Shown here one piece after another: positions 50,225 to 59,447 of a DNA stretch of 60,302 bases. Made by a program: the position numbers and the translations under genes. This DNA comes from Pseudomonadota bacterium (GTDB lineage: Bacteria > Chloroflexota > UBA6077 > JAJPGT01). Each line of letters opens with the position of its first letter. The first letter of the stretch is position 1. The notes under the pieces were generated by a model. The model made no database searches, was not told where the DNA came from, and saw only the letters and a program-made list of their open reading frames with translations. The stretch covers positions 1 through 60,302 of the forward strand of contig JAJPGT010000111.1 in the NCBI GenBank assembly GCA_021325655.1, written 5' to 3'.

Positions 50225-52801
50225 ATGGAGCTGGGAATCGTCAGGCCGGTCAAAGTCGAAGAGGAGATGAAGAGCTCCTATGTCGACTACGCGATGAGCG
50301 TCATCACCGCCCGGGCGCTCCCAGACGTGCGCGACGGACTCAAGCCGGCGCAGCGGCGCATCCTGGTGGCGATGCACGACCTGAACCTGTCGCCTACCAG
50401 CCACTACCGTAAGTGCGCCAAGATCTGTGGCGACACCAGCGGGAACTACCATCCCCACGGCGAAGCGGTCGTCTACCCCACCCTGGTCCGCATGGCGCAG
50501 GACTTCAACATGCGCTACCCCCTGGTAGACGGCCAGGGCAATTTCGGCTCGATCGACAACGACCCTCCGGCGGCAATGCGCTACACCGAGGCGCGGCTCA
50601 CCCCGGCGGCGATGGAGATGCTGGCTGACATCGACAAGGACACGGTGGACTGGGTGCCGAACTACGAAGGCACCCGCATGGAGCCGCGGCTGCTCCCGGC
50701 CCGCTTCCCGAACCTGATCTGCAACGGCTCGGCCGGCATCGCCGTGGGGATGGCGACCAACATCCCGCCGCATAACCTGAGCGAGGTCGTCGATGCGCTG
50801 CTGCACCTGATCGAGCATCCCGAAGCGACCGTCGATGATCTGTGCCGCTTCATCCCCGGGCCGGACTTCCCGACCGGCGGAGTGCTGATCACCCACGAGA
50901 AGGACGCGAAGACCGGCGAGATGCGCGACAACGCCAAGCACGCCTACGCCACCGGCCACGGGCGGGTGATCATCCGCGCCAAGGCGCACATCGAAGAGCC
51001 ACGCTCCGGCCGCTTCCAGATCGTCGTTACCGAGCTGCCGTTCCAAACCAACAAGGCAGCGCTGCAGGAGAAGATCGCCGAGCTGGTGCGCGAGCGGAAG
51101 CTGGACGGCATCGCCGACATGCGGGACGAGTCCGACCGCCAGGGGATCCGCCTGGTGATCGAGACGAAGCGTGAGGCGAACCCGCGCACGGTGCTCAACC
51201 AGCTCTACAAGCACACCGCGCTGCAGACCGCCTTTACCATCAACATGCTGGCGCTGGTCGACGGCGAGCCGCGGGTGCTGACGATCAAGAAGCTGCTCCA
51301 GCACTACCTGGACTATCGCCACGAGGTCCTCACCCGCCGCACACGCTTCGAGCTGGACAAGGCGAAGGCGCGGGCGCACATCGTGGAAGGGCTGAAGATC
51401 GCGCTGGACCACCTGGACGCGGTGATCCGCACTATCCGCCAGGCCCCTTCGGCGGCCGAGGCGCAGGCGCAGCTCAGCGCGAAGTTCAAGCTCAGCGAGA
51501 TCCAGGCGCGGGCGATCCTGGACATGCAGCTCCGCCGCCTGGCGGCGCTGGAGCGCCAGGAGATCCTGGACGAGTACGCCGCGCTGCTGAAGACGATCGC
51601 TCACCTGGAGGACCTGCTAGCCAATCCGCGCAAGATCCTGCTGCTGGTCCGCGACGAGCTGGTGGAGCTGAAGAAGAAGTTCGGCGACCCGCGCCGCACC
51701 GTGGTGGCCACAGACATCTCCGGCGACATCCTGGACGAGGAGCTGATCCCGGACAGCGAGGTGCTGATCACGCTGAGCGCCCGCGGCTACATCAAGCGGC
51801 TGCCGGCGAGCACCTACAAGACCCAGCGGCGCGGCGGGCGCGGCATCCGGGGGATGGTACTGCGCGAGGAGGACGCGCCACGGCTGATGACCGTCGCCTC
51901 CACTCGCAGCAATATTCTGTTCTTCACCGACCGCGGTCGGGTCTTCCAGCTCAAGGCGCACCAGATCCCGGAGTACGAGCGCACCGCCAAGGGGCTGCCA
52001 CTCATCAACCTGATCGGCCTCGATCAGCGCGAGGTGGTGACGGCGATCCTGGCGGCGCCCGACTTCAAGGAGAACGAGTTCATCATCCTGGCTACGCGCA
52101 ACGGCGAGATCAAGAAGACGGCATTGTCGGAGTTCGCCTCCGTGCGCTCCAGCGGCCTGATCGCGATGGACCTGGAGCCAGGTGACGAGCTGGGCTGGGT
52201 ACGCCAGTGCACCAGCGGCTGCGACGTCGTGCTGGTGACCGAGCAGGGCCAGGCGCTGCGGTTCTCGGTCGACCTGCTGCGCCAGGCCAGCCGCACCAGC
52301 GGCGGCGTCCGCGGGATCAAGCTGGACAAGGGCGACCGCCTGGCCGGGATGGACATCGTCGACCCCAACGGCCAGCTCCTGGTGATCGCCGCCAACGGCT
52401 ACGGCAAGCGGACCCCGATGAAGCTGTTCAGCTCGCACGGCCGCGGCACGGGCGGGATGAAGGCGCTGAACGTCACCGACAAGACTGGCCCGGTCGTCGC
52501 GGTGCGGGTGGTGAAGGACCAGGAAGAGCTGATGATGATGTCGCAGAGCGGGATCGTCATCCGCACCCCGCTGGCCGACATCTCGACCCAGGGCCGAACC
52601 GCCCAGGGCGTGACGCTGATGAACCTGAAGCCCGGGGACCGCGTGGCGGCGATCGCACTGCTGAACGGCAGTAACGGCGCCAATGGCCACGAGGCAGGGC
52701 CAGCGCCAGGCCGCGGGACGCGGGCGAGCCGCGCCGTCCCGAACCTGGCGGCCGGGAGCAAGGTGGAGCGGGCCGCCGACAGCCCGCCGTCCCGAGTGTA
52801 G
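50225..52801 (+). CDS. gyrA: DNA gyrase subunit A
   Basis: This 858-residue type IIA topoisomerase subunit breaks and rejoins DNA to introduce negative supercoils. The catalytic Tyr120 is in AAMRYTEARLT. The C-terminal beta-pinwheel has the GyrA box QRRGGRGIRGM (around residue 535), which separates gyrase from topoisomerase IV. At the quinolone contact sites the sequence reads HPHGEAVVYPT, giving Ala81 and Pro85 where E. coli has Ser83 and Asp87. gyrB is not in the window. The leader carries a TATAAT box and a 24-bp inverted repeat. The last 50 residues are a disordered tail. Confidence 0.96.
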   Translation: MELGIVRPVKVEEEMKSSYVDYAMSVITARALPDVRDGLKPAQRRILVAMHDLNLSPTSHYRKCAKICGDTSGNYHPHGEAVVYPTLVRMAQDFNMRYPLVDGQGNFGSIDNDPPAAMRYTEARLTPAAMEMLADIDKDTVDWVPNYEGTRMEPRLLPARFPNLICNGSAGIAVGMATNIPPHNLSEVVDALLHLIEHPEATVDDLCRFIPGPDFPTGGVLITHEKDAKTGEMRDNAKHAYATGHGRVIIRAKAHIEEPRSGRFQIVVTELPFQTNKAALQEKIAELVRERKLDGIADMRDESDRQGIRLVIETKREANPRTVLNQLYKHTALQTAFTINMLALVDGEPRVLTIKKLLQHYLDYRHEVLTRRTRFELDKAKARAHIVEGLKIALDHLDAVIRTIRQAPSAAEAQAQLSAKFKLSEIQARAILDMQLRRLAALERQEILDEYAALLKTIAHLEDLLANPRKILLLVRDELVELKKKFGDPRRTVVATDISGDILDEELIPDSEVLITLSARGYIKRLPASTYKTQRRGGRGIRGMVLREEDAPRLMTVASTRSNILFFTDRGRVFQLKAHQIPEYERTAKGLPLINLIGLDQREVVTAILAAPDFKENEFIILATRNGEIKKTALSEFASVRSSGLIAMDLEPGDELGWVRQCTSGCDVVLVTEQGQALRFSVDLLRQASRTSGGVRGIKLDKGDRLAGMDIVDPNGQLLVIAANGYGKRTPMKLFSSHGRGTGGMKALNVTDKTGPVVAVRVVKDQEELMMMSQSGIVIRTPLADISTQGRTAQGVTLMNLKPGDRVAAIALLNGSNGANGHEAGPAPGRGTRASRAVPNLAAGSKVERAADSPPSRV

Positions 52802-52812
52802 CGGGCCTGGCG

Positions 52813-53451
52813 ATGCAGCTACTGGGGGAGGTCGTTCGCCTCCAGGTCCAGCGGTCGAGCCTGAAGGTGGGGGAAAAACCCCACCGCCGCTACGACCCGG
52901 CCCCGATCACTGCCGTCGCCCGGCTGTCGCTGGATGACGGCGGCGTGATCGGCTGGGACGCGCGGGGTGAGTGGCTGGTGGACGTCCATCACCGCGATCA
53001 TCCCGCCTCGAAGAATGCTGCCGGCCGCAACGGAATCTCCCTCGGCTTCACCGGCCACTATGCCGCCATGCGCCGCCGCTTCGGCGAGCACGTGGGAGAT
53101 GGCAGCGCCGGCGAGAACATCCTGGTGCGAGCCGAGGGCCTGCTCACCCTGGACGACCTCGCCGCAGGGGTGATCATCGAGACGCTCGACGGCGGGCTGG
53201 CGCGGCTCTCCAACGTCCTGGTCGCCGAGCCCTGCGTGGAGTTCACCCGCTTCTGCCTGCGCCGCCCGGACGACGCGCCCTCGGACACCGACGTCACTGC
53301 GGGACTGGACTTCCTGCGCCGCGGCCTGCGCGGCTTCTACCTGACCTACCAGGGTGAGCCGGTGGCTCTTCAGCCGGGCGCCCGGGTCTTCCTCGAGTCC
53401 TCAGGCGCCGCCCCGGGGCTAGACAGTCCCGCCGCACTGTGCTACCGGTGA
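52813..53451 (+). CDS. MOSC-domain protein
   Basis: This 212-residue protein resembles the MOSC (molybdenum cofactor sulfurase C-terminal) family: VHHRDHPASKN, GFTGHYAAMRRRFGE then AGENILV, and ARLSNVLVAEPCVEFTRFCL with the conserved Cys. MOSC domains bind molybdopterin and handle sulfur or act as amidoxime-type reductases. The gene follows gyrA by 11 bases. Given three XDH-type large subunits in the window, which need a sulfurated cofactor, it could assist them, but distance and position make this inference only. Confidence 0.8.
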   Translation: MQLLGEVVRLQVQRSSLKVGEKPHRRYDPAPITAVARLSLDDGGVIGWDARGEWLVDVHHRDHPASKNAAGRNGISLGFTGHYAAMRRRFGEHVGDGSAGENILVRAEGLLTLDDLAAGVIIETLDGGLARLSNVLVAEPCVEFTRFCLRRPDDAPSDTDVTAGLDFLRRGLRGFYLTYQGEPVALQPGARVFLESSGAAPGLDSPAALCYR

Positions 53452-53508
53452 AGCGTTCACTGGTGGCCGGGAGGGTCCCGGCCGCCGAGCACTCGAGGAG
53501 GCTACGAG

Positions 53509-55266
53509 ATGCGCCCCATGTTCAGCATGCGCGTCGACCGGGACGTGCCGATCGAGCTCCGCGATGGCGTCGTGACCTACGCAGACGTCTACCGTCCGGC
53601 CGCGGACGGCCGCTACCCGGTCATCCTCCAGCGGACTCCGTACAACAAAGGGCTCATCGGGCTGTCGCTCAGCCAGACCGACACGCTCAGGGCCGTCGAG
53701 CGCGGCTACGCCGTCGTCATCCAGGACGTGCGCGGCCGCTACACCTCCGAGGGTGACTTCAACCCCTTCTACCAGGAGATGAACGACGGCTACGACTCGG
53801 TCGAGTGGGCCGCGGCGCAGCCCTGGTCCGATGGCAACGTTGGGATGGTCGGCGCCTCCTACGTGGGCGCGGTGCAGTGGCTCGCCGCGGTGACCGCTCC
53901 GCCGCACCTGCGGGCCATCGTCCCCATCGTCACTGCCTCCGACTACTACGAGGGCTGGACGTACCAGGGCGGCGCCTTCGAGTGGGGGTTCATGGTCTCC
54001 TGGGTGCCCCCCTACCTCGCCTCAGAGGCGCTGGTCAACAAGCGCTTCGGCTCCTCGGGCTCTGAGGAGCTGCGCCGGCGGCTGATCGCGGGGCTGGACA
54101 ACATGGCCACGCTCTGGAACACGCTCCCGCTCAAGGACCTGCCGCTGATGCGGGAGCTCGCCCCGTACTTCCACGACTGGCTAGGACATCCCAGTCGCGA
54201 CGAGTTCTGGCGGGCGGTGTCGATCCAGGAGCGCTATGGCAGTGTGCGCGTCCCGGCGCTGAACATCGGCGGCTGGTACGATATCTTCCAGGGCGGGACG
54301 CTGCGGAACTTCGTCGGGCTGCGCCAGCAGGGCGGGTCGAAGGAGGCGCGCGAGGGGACACAGCTCCTCATCGGCCCCTGGGTTCACTCCAACCCTACCA
54401 GCCAGGCGGTTGGGATCGTCGATTTCGGGACCGAGTCGAGCCAGGGCTGGACGCCGGTGCACTACGACATCGCTGACGAGCACCTGCGCTTCTTCGACTA
54501 CTGGCTGAAGGGGATCGCCAACGGGATCGACCGAGACGCCCGGATCAAGCTGTTCGTCATGGGGGAGAACACCTGGCGCTACGAGAACGAGTGGCCGCTA
54601 GCGCGAACGCAGTTCACGAACTACTACCTGCACTCGGACGGGCACGCCAACTCGGCAGCCGGCGACGGCACGCTCAGCCCGCGGGAGCCGGGCGATGAGC
54701 GGCCGGACCATTACCTGTACGATCCAAACAACCCGGTCCCGACTATGGGCGGGCAGCTCTGCTGCTACCCCACCCAGCTCCCCTACGGCGCGTTCGACCA
54801 GAGCGCGGTCGAGCGCCGGGCAGACGTCCTGGTCTACAGCACCCCACCGCTGGAGCGCGACGTGGAGGTGACCGGGCCGATCACCGTGAACCTCTGGGCG
54901 ATCACCAGCGCCCCGGATACCGACTTCACGGCCAAGCTGGTGGACCTGGCCCCCAATGGCTTCGCCCGCAACCTGACCGATGGGATCATCCGCGCCCGCT
55001 ATCGCCAGGGGACCGACCAGCCGCGGCCAATCAGCCCCGGCGAGCCGATCCAGTACACCATTGACTGCTGGTCTACCAGCAACCTGTTCCGAGCCGGGCA
55101 CCGGATCCTGCTGGAGATCTCGAGCAGCAACTTCCCGCGCTTCGACCGCAACCTGAACACCGGGCACGAGCTGGGGCAGGACGCGGAGATGCGCCCGGCG
55201 CTGCAAACCATCCTGCATGACCGCGAGCACCCTTCGCACGTCGTGCTGCCGATCATCCCGCGCTGA
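53509..55266 (+). CDS. CocE/NonD-family hydrolase (X-Pro dipeptidyl-peptidase fold)
   Basis: This 585-residue alpha/beta hydrolase has the nucleophile Ser117 in GMVGASYVGAVQW (the usual GxSYxG form), YVVIQDVRGRYTSEG-like oxyanion region, the S15 phrases NIGGWYDIFQGGTLRNF and FFDYWLKGI, an Asp in APDTDFTAKLVD, and a C-terminal jelly-roll (VTGPITVNLWA). The family includes cocaine esterase and dipeptidyl or glutaryl-7-ACA acylases. There is no signal peptide. GAGGAGG precedes the ATG, and a strong hairpin follows the stop. Confidence 0.93.
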   Translation: MRPMFSMRVDRDVPIELRDGVVTYADVYRPAADGRYPVILQRTPYNKGLIGLSLSQTDTLRAVERGYAVVIQDVRGRYTSEGDFNPFYQEMNDGYDSVEWAAAQPWSDGNVGMVGASYVGAVQWLAAVTAPPHLRAIVPIVTASDYYEGWTYQGGAFEWGFMVSWVPPYLASEALVNKRFGSSGSEELRRRLIAGLDNMATLWNTLPLKDLPLMRELAPYFHDWLGHPSRDEFWRAVSIQERYGSVRVPALNIGGWYDIFQGGTLRNFVGLRQQGGSKEAREGTQLLIGPWVHSNPTSQAVGIVDFGTESSQGWTPVHYDIADEHLRFFDYWLKGIANGIDRDARIKLFVMGENTWRYENEWPLARTQFTNYYLHSDGHANSAAGDGTLSPREPGDERPDHYLYDPNNPVPTMGGQLCCYPTQLPYGAFDQSAVERRADVLVYSTPPLERDVEVTGPITVNLWAITSAPDTDFTAKLVDLAPNGFARNLTDGIIRARYRQGTDQPRPISPGEPIQYTIDCWSTSNLFRAGHRILLEISSSNFPRFDRNLNTGHELGQDAEMRPALQTILHDREHPSHVVLPIIPR

Positions 55267-55271
55267 GCGGC

Positions 55272-55310
55272 CGGGGCGCGGCACACCTGCCACGCGTGTG
55301 CCGCGCCCCG
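55272..55310 (+). terminator. 15-bp terminator-like hairpin after the CocE-type hydrolase
   Basis: Arms 55272-55286 and 55296-55310 (starting CGGGGCGCGGCACAC) pair perfectly around a nine-base loop, six bases after the stop. No T-run follows, as usual in this window, but stem and position favour a terminator. Confidence 0.7.
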
Positions 55311-55350
55311 CGACATGAGCCGCGCGGTGCCAGATGGAGAGGCGGGGAAG

Positions 55351-55734
55351 ATGTCACCCCGTCCATGCGGCCCGCTTCGGAGGTCCACGCCGCCGCTGTT
55401 GCTCGCGCCACCACGCTACCGCCGCCCCATGTCCGCCCAGCCGGCCGGGCTCGCCGTGAGCGTCACGGTCGTCAACGAGCTGCAGGAGGAGGGCGGGCTG
55501 ACGATCGTCTGGCTGAAGGCCACCGCCGAATCGAGCAGCCAGTCGGTTGCCTGTGCCTGGGATTGGACCGACGACGGCCGGCTCGACACCCGGCCGAGCC
55601 TTCAGACAGTCGTCAGCCACTCCTACCGCTGCGCGAGCCAGTTCACCGCGCGGGTCGTGGCGGTCAACTACCAGGGCGAGGGAGCGCAGGATACGGTGAC
55701 GTTCCGAACCCTGCCGTGTGCTGCACCGAGATGA
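55351..55734 (+). CDS. Small protein with a PKD-like beta-sandwich domain
   Basis: This frame gives 127 residues from the ATG at 55351 (GGAGAGGCGGGGAAG upstream) or 101 from an ATG at 55429 without a binding site. Residues about 40-120 look like a PKD domain: a strand VSVTVVNELQEEGGLTIVWL, ACAWDWTDDGRLDTRP, then VSHSYRCASQFTARVVAVNY. PKD domains mediate extracellular contacts, yet no signal peptide is evident; the N-terminus PLLLAPPRYRRP is Pro/Arg-rich. Function unknown. Confidence 0.55.
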   Translation: MSPRPCGPLRRSTPPLLLAPPRYRRPMSAQPAGLAVSVTVVNELQEEGGLTIVWLKATAESSSQSVACAWDWTDDGRLDTRPSLQTVVSHSYRCASQFTARVVAVNYQGEGAQDTVTFRTLPCAAPR

Positions 55735-55749
55735 GCCCGCCAGCGGCTC

Positions 55750-57057
55750 CTACGGCCAGGCATAGTTGTTGAAGGCGTAGTTGAACAGAGCGGTGCAGTC
55801 GTTCAGCATGTCCGGGGCGCGCATCAGCCCAACGTAGACGCGGTGGCCGCCCACCGTGGCCGAGGCGACGATGGCCCGGCCGGAGTTGTCGGTGTAGCCC
55901 ACCTTCACCCCGTCGGCGCCCGGGTACAGCCAGAGCATCTTGTTCAGGTTCGTCAGGCTGAACCCTTCGCCCTGCCAGGACTTGGCGGCAGCGAGCGCGG
56001 CGAAGGCCGGGCTCTGCATGCCGCGCCGGGCCAGCATCACCATGTCGTAGGGGCTGGAGTAGTGGCCGTCAGCGTCCAGCCCGTGCGGGTTCATGAAATG
56101 GCTGTCCTGTAGCCCGAGCTCACGCACCCGCGCGTTCATCATGTCCACGAATCCGGCCTGTGAGCCGCCGACGTACTCCGCCAGCGCGATCGCTGCGTCA
56201 TTGCCAGAGGGCAGCATCAGGCCGTACAGCAGCGCCCGCACCGACACGCTCATGCCCGGGGTCAGCCCCATGATCGTGCTGTCGTACATCACCCGGCTGT
56301 CCACGTCGACCGTAACCACCTGGTTCAGGTCGGCCACGTGGTCCAGCGTCACCTGGGCGGTGACGATCTTGGTCAGGCTGGCCGGGGCGACCCGGCCATG
56401 GGCGTTGCGTCCGAACAGGATCTGGCCGGAGTCGCCGTCCACCAGGACCGCATAGGCGGCGCTGATATCCGGTGGCTCGGCGTCTGTCACCTTGCGTGGG
56501 CCGGGCGGGACCACGACGGCAGGCGCCGGGGTGGGCGCCACGGTAGCGGTGGGGGTGGGGGGCAGCGGCGCCGCGGTAGGGGCGAGCGCGGCGCTGACGT
56601 CCGAGACGTTCACCCAGGCGTCGACCGGTGCGGGCACGTTGCCGTTCAGCGCGCGCACATGTACCCGAGAGCCCTGGATCGGGCCGATGACCTGCAGGTA
56701 CGTCCAGGCGGCGATCTGGGCCAGGGGGGGCGCATCGTCATCCGCGCCGGCCCAGAGCGTCGTTTGACGAATGCTCTGCACCCAGGTGTCCACCGAATCC
56801 GCGCCCGGGCCGCCCGAGAGGTGCGCCCCCGCGGCGGCGCTCGCTCCAGGAGCGAGCAGCGGATCGAGCGGCGCAGACGCCACGGGCACGCTCGCCGGGT
56901 GGACGACGATACCGCCGGACAGGAGCAGGCTGGCGAGGACGACCAGGAGCACGGCGTGGCTGACCTGCCGCCGAATCGTCCGCGCGGGGGCGAGACCTGT
57001 CGCGGGGCCACGCAGCGGGGGTCGGGCGCCCGCGGCGGGGCTGAGGAGATCGGGCAA
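55750..57057 (-). CDS. D-alanyl-D-alanine carboxypeptidase (peptidase S11) with N-terminal SH3-like region
   Basis: This 435-residue penicillin-binding enzyme trims peptidoglycan stem peptides. It has a membrane/signal segment (residues about 34-52), an SH3-like region (about 90-157), a Pro/Thr linker, then the S11 domain with Ser227 and Lys230 (ASLTK), Ser284-Gly-Asn286 (PSGNDAA) and the third motif as KVG at 385-387 (DGVKVGYT) instead of KTG. That change is conservative in size but removes the Thr hydroxyl that normally helps bind substrate and beta-lactams. The start is TTG with GGAGAG five bases upstream. Confidence 0.92.
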   Translation of the reverse strand: MPDLLSPAAGARPPLRGPATGLAPARTIRRQVSHAVLLVVLASLLLSGGIVVHPASVPVASAPLDPLLAPGASAAAGAHLSGGPGADSVDTWVQSIRQTTLWAGADDDAPPLAQIAAWTYLQVIGPIQGSRVHVRALNGNVPAPVDAWVNVSDVSAALAPTAAPLPPTPTATVAPTPAPAVVVPPGPRKVTDAEPPDISAAYAVLVDGDSGQILFGRNAHGRVAPASLTKIVTAQVTLDHVADLNQVVTVDVDSRVMYDSTIMGLTPGMSVSVRALLYGLMLPSGNDAAIALAEYVGGSQAGFVDMMNARVRELGLQDSHFMNPHGLDADGHYSSPYDMVMLARRGMQSPAFAALAAAKSWQGEGFSLTNLNKMLWLYPGADGVKVGYTDNSGRAIVASATVGGHRVYVGLMRAPDMLNDCTALFNYAFNNYAWP

Positions 57058-57200
57058 CGGAGCTCTCCGGCGCGTTGCTCTAAGAGACGCCAGTATAGCA
57101 AGCGTGGCCGGTTGCTCGGGAGAGCGGGCCCGTTACGATGGGAATACGCCCCGGCGGCGTGCCCGTGTGGTGGCCCTACGCTCCTGGGTAAGGGCGTGAG

Positions 57201-57206
57201 TACAAT
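57201..57206 (+). promoter_or_regulatory. -10 box of a leaderless promoter before the cyclase gene
   Basis: TACAAT, then exactly six bases, then the ATG at 57213. The message would start on the start codon; no Shine-Dalgarno is placed correctly. Confidence 0.45.
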
Positions 57207-57212
57207 CGGCCC

Positions 57213-59381
57213 ATGGCACGCAGCGCGGCGCGTTTCCTGCAGCACGTCCGGCGGGCGGGGATCCGCCGGCGGCACCTCCGGCGGTTGTCTATCACGCTCC
57301 TGGTGGCGCTCGCGATGGCGGCGCTCGTCTCCATTGCCTCGGCGCGGGGCACCTTCGAGACCCTGCAGCTCCAGGCGAGCGACGCGTTCTTCCGCACCAA
57401 GCCGGTCGAGCTCGCCAGCCGTTCCGTCCTGGTCGCGATCGACGAGCGCAGCGTCCGCGCGCTCAAAGAGTATGGCCGCATCTTCGGCTGGCCGCGGACG
57501 TTGCACGCACAGGTCATTCGCAACCTAGCCTTCGATAGAAGCGGGAAGCCGCTCGCCCGGGTCATCGTGCTGGACCTTCTGTTCGCCGAGCGGGCGCCGG
57601 ACGACCCGGAGCTGGTCAGCGCCATCGCGACCGCCAGGAACGTCATCCAGCCGGTGGCGGGAGACGAGAACGCCGGCCGGATCGTCACTCCCGGTGCCTG
57701 GATCTCTTATTCCGACATCCTAAAGCCGCTGCCGGACCTGGCCGCCGCGTCACTGGCGCTTGGCCACGCCAACCAGTTCCCGGATCCGGACGGCACCGTG
57801 CGCCGCATCCCACTGGCCATCCAGGCACAGGGCGAGGTCTATCCGGCGCTGCCGCTAGTGGCAGTCTGCAAGTATCTGCGCCGGCCGCAGTGCCTGGAAG
57901 GGCCGGCGGTGAACGGACTGCTGCCCTTCGCCGGGCGGCAGTTGCCCGTGGATTCGATCTACCGCCTGTTCGTCAACTGGCTGGGGCCGCCGGCGGAGAG
58001 CGGCCGCCCCTCCGCGGTGCCGCAGCTCTCCTATGTCGATGTGCTCAACGGTACCTTCGACCCTGAGCTGGTGCGCGGCAAGATGGTGTTTGTCGGGACC
58101 ACTGCTACCGGTTTCGCCGACGACTACTGGGTGCCCACGGCACGTATCCGCAAGATGCCGGGGGTAGAGATCCATGTCCAGGCGGCGGAGACGATCGTCG
58201 GCCGGCCCCAGGGCGAGCTCTCCGCCAACCTGTTCGCACCGGCGTCCCAGGGGACGACGCTGGCAACCATCTTTGGCGCGGCGCTGCTGATGGCCCTGGC
58301 CGTGTACGCGTTCTCTCCCCTCGTCGTCGTCCTGCTCGGGGCGCTCCTGCTCGTCGCCTACCTGGTGGCGGCGCAATACTGCTTTACTCAGGGCGTGCTG
58401 CTGAACCTCATCACCCCGCCGCTCAGCTTGCTGCTCTCGTCCGCGGCGCTGCTGGTGAACCGAATCGTCTTCGAGGAGCGTGAGCAACGCGCGCTGCGGG
58501 GGTTGTTCGCCACCTACGTTCCGCCCGACGTCGTCCTGGAGCTGGCGCGCGACCCGGACCAGGTGCGGCGCGTCGGCGGCGAGCGCCGCGAGATCACCGT
58601 CGTATTCACCGACCTCAAGGGCTTCACCAGCATCGCCGAGCGGATGCCACCCGAAACGCTGGCGAGCTTCATCAACCAGTATCTGACCGCCATGACCCGG
58701 GTCGTCTTCGAGCACCGTGGCACGGTGGACAAGTATATTGGTGATGCCGTGATGGCATTCTGGAATGCCCCGCGCGACGAGCCGGATCACGCCGCGCAGG
58801 CCTGCGCCGCGGCGCTGAAGATGCAGGCGGCGCTCAAGGAGCTGAGCACGGCGCTGGAAGCGCAGGGCTACCCGCCCCTTCAGATGCGGGTGGGCATTAC
58901 TACCGGGGTCGCCGCCGTCGGCAACATGGGCAGCGAGCTGCGTGTCGCCTACACTGCGCTGGGTGACACTGTAAACCTGGCGGCGCGGCTGGAGCCGCTG
59001 AACAACGACTACGGCACCTCGATCTGCATCAGCGAGTACACCCTCCGCGCCGCTGGCGCAGACCGTTTTCTCACCCGCTTCCTGGACCTGGTCGCGGTGA
59101 AGGGTAAGCAGGAGCCGGTGGCGGTGTACGAGCTGCTCGCCCAGCGGCCCCTCGACGGCTCCCTCGATGAGGCCACCCGCCAGATGCTCGAGCACTACGC
59201 TCAGGGGATCGAGCGCTATCACGCCCGCGACTTCGCGGCGGCGCACGCCGCGTTCCGGGAGGCGCTGCGGGCCAGGCCGGACGATGGGCCGAGCCGGGTC
59301 TACCTGGAGCGAACTGGGCAGTTGCTCGAGGATCCGCCACCCGCTGACTGGAACCTGGTGTACGTGCAGAAGCACAAGTAG
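57213..59381 (+). CDS. CHASE2-domain adenylate/guanylate cyclase
   Basis: This 722-residue membrane sensor makes a cyclic nucleotide. It has an N-terminal membrane helix (about 25-45), an extracytoplasmic CHASE2 sensor (about 50-340, with GFADDYWVPTARIRKMPGVE near its end), three membrane helices (about 350-415) and a class III cyclase domain (about 458-640). Metal-binding Asp467 (FTDLKGFT) and Asp511 (GDAVMAFW) are present, so the domain should be active. A TPR-like helical tail follows. The ligand and the cyclic nucleotide receptor are unknown. Confidence 0.94.
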   Translation: MARSAARFLQHVRRAGIRRRHLRRLSITLLVALAMAALVSIASARGTFETLQLQASDAFFRTKPVELASRSVLVAIDERSVRALKEYGRIFGWPRTLHAQVIRNLAFDRSGKPLARVIVLDLLFAERAPDDPELVSAIATARNVIQPVAGDENAGRIVTPGAWISYSDILKPLPDLAAASLALGHANQFPDPDGTVRRIPLAIQAQGEVYPALPLVAVCKYLRRPQCLEGPAVNGLLPFAGRQLPVDSIYRLFVNWLGPPAESGRPSAVPQLSYVDVLNGTFDPELVRGKMVFVGTTATGFADDYWVPTARIRKMPGVEIHVQAAETIVGRPQGELSANLFAPASQGTTLATIFGAALLMALAVYAFSPLVVVLLGALLLVAYLVAAQYCFTQGVLLNLITPPLSLLLSSAALLVNRIVFEEREQRALRGLFATYVPPDVVLELARDPDQVRRVGGERREITVVFTDLKGFTSIAERMPPETLASFINQYLTAMTRVVFEHRGTVDKYIGDAVMAFWNAPRDEPDHAAQACAAALKMQAALKELSTALEAQGYPPLQMRVGITTGVAAVGNMGSELRVAYTALGDTVNLAARLEPLNNDYGTSICISEYTLRAAGADRFLTRFLDLVAVKGKQEPVAVYELLAQRPLDGSLDEATRQMLEHYAQGIERYHARDFAAAHAAFREALRARPDDGPSRVYLERTGQLLEDPPPADWNLVYVQKHK

Positions 59382-59406
59382 CGCTCGTGGCACGCCGCCG
59401 GGCTGC

Positions 59407-59435
59407 TTGACAGATCGAGCCGCTGCGCGTATCGT
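59407..59435 (+). promoter_or_regulatory. Promoter of the peptide-binding protein gene
   Basis: Perfect TTGACA (59407-59412), 17 bases, TATCGT (59430-59435). The start near 59442 gives a leader of about 108 bases. Confidence 0.62.
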
Positions 59436-59447
59436 CGCGGACTTAAG

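Noticed and set aside
49949..51604. 551-codon frame antisense to gyrA
   Set aside because: It has no recognisable domain and overlaps a universally conserved gene on the other strand.
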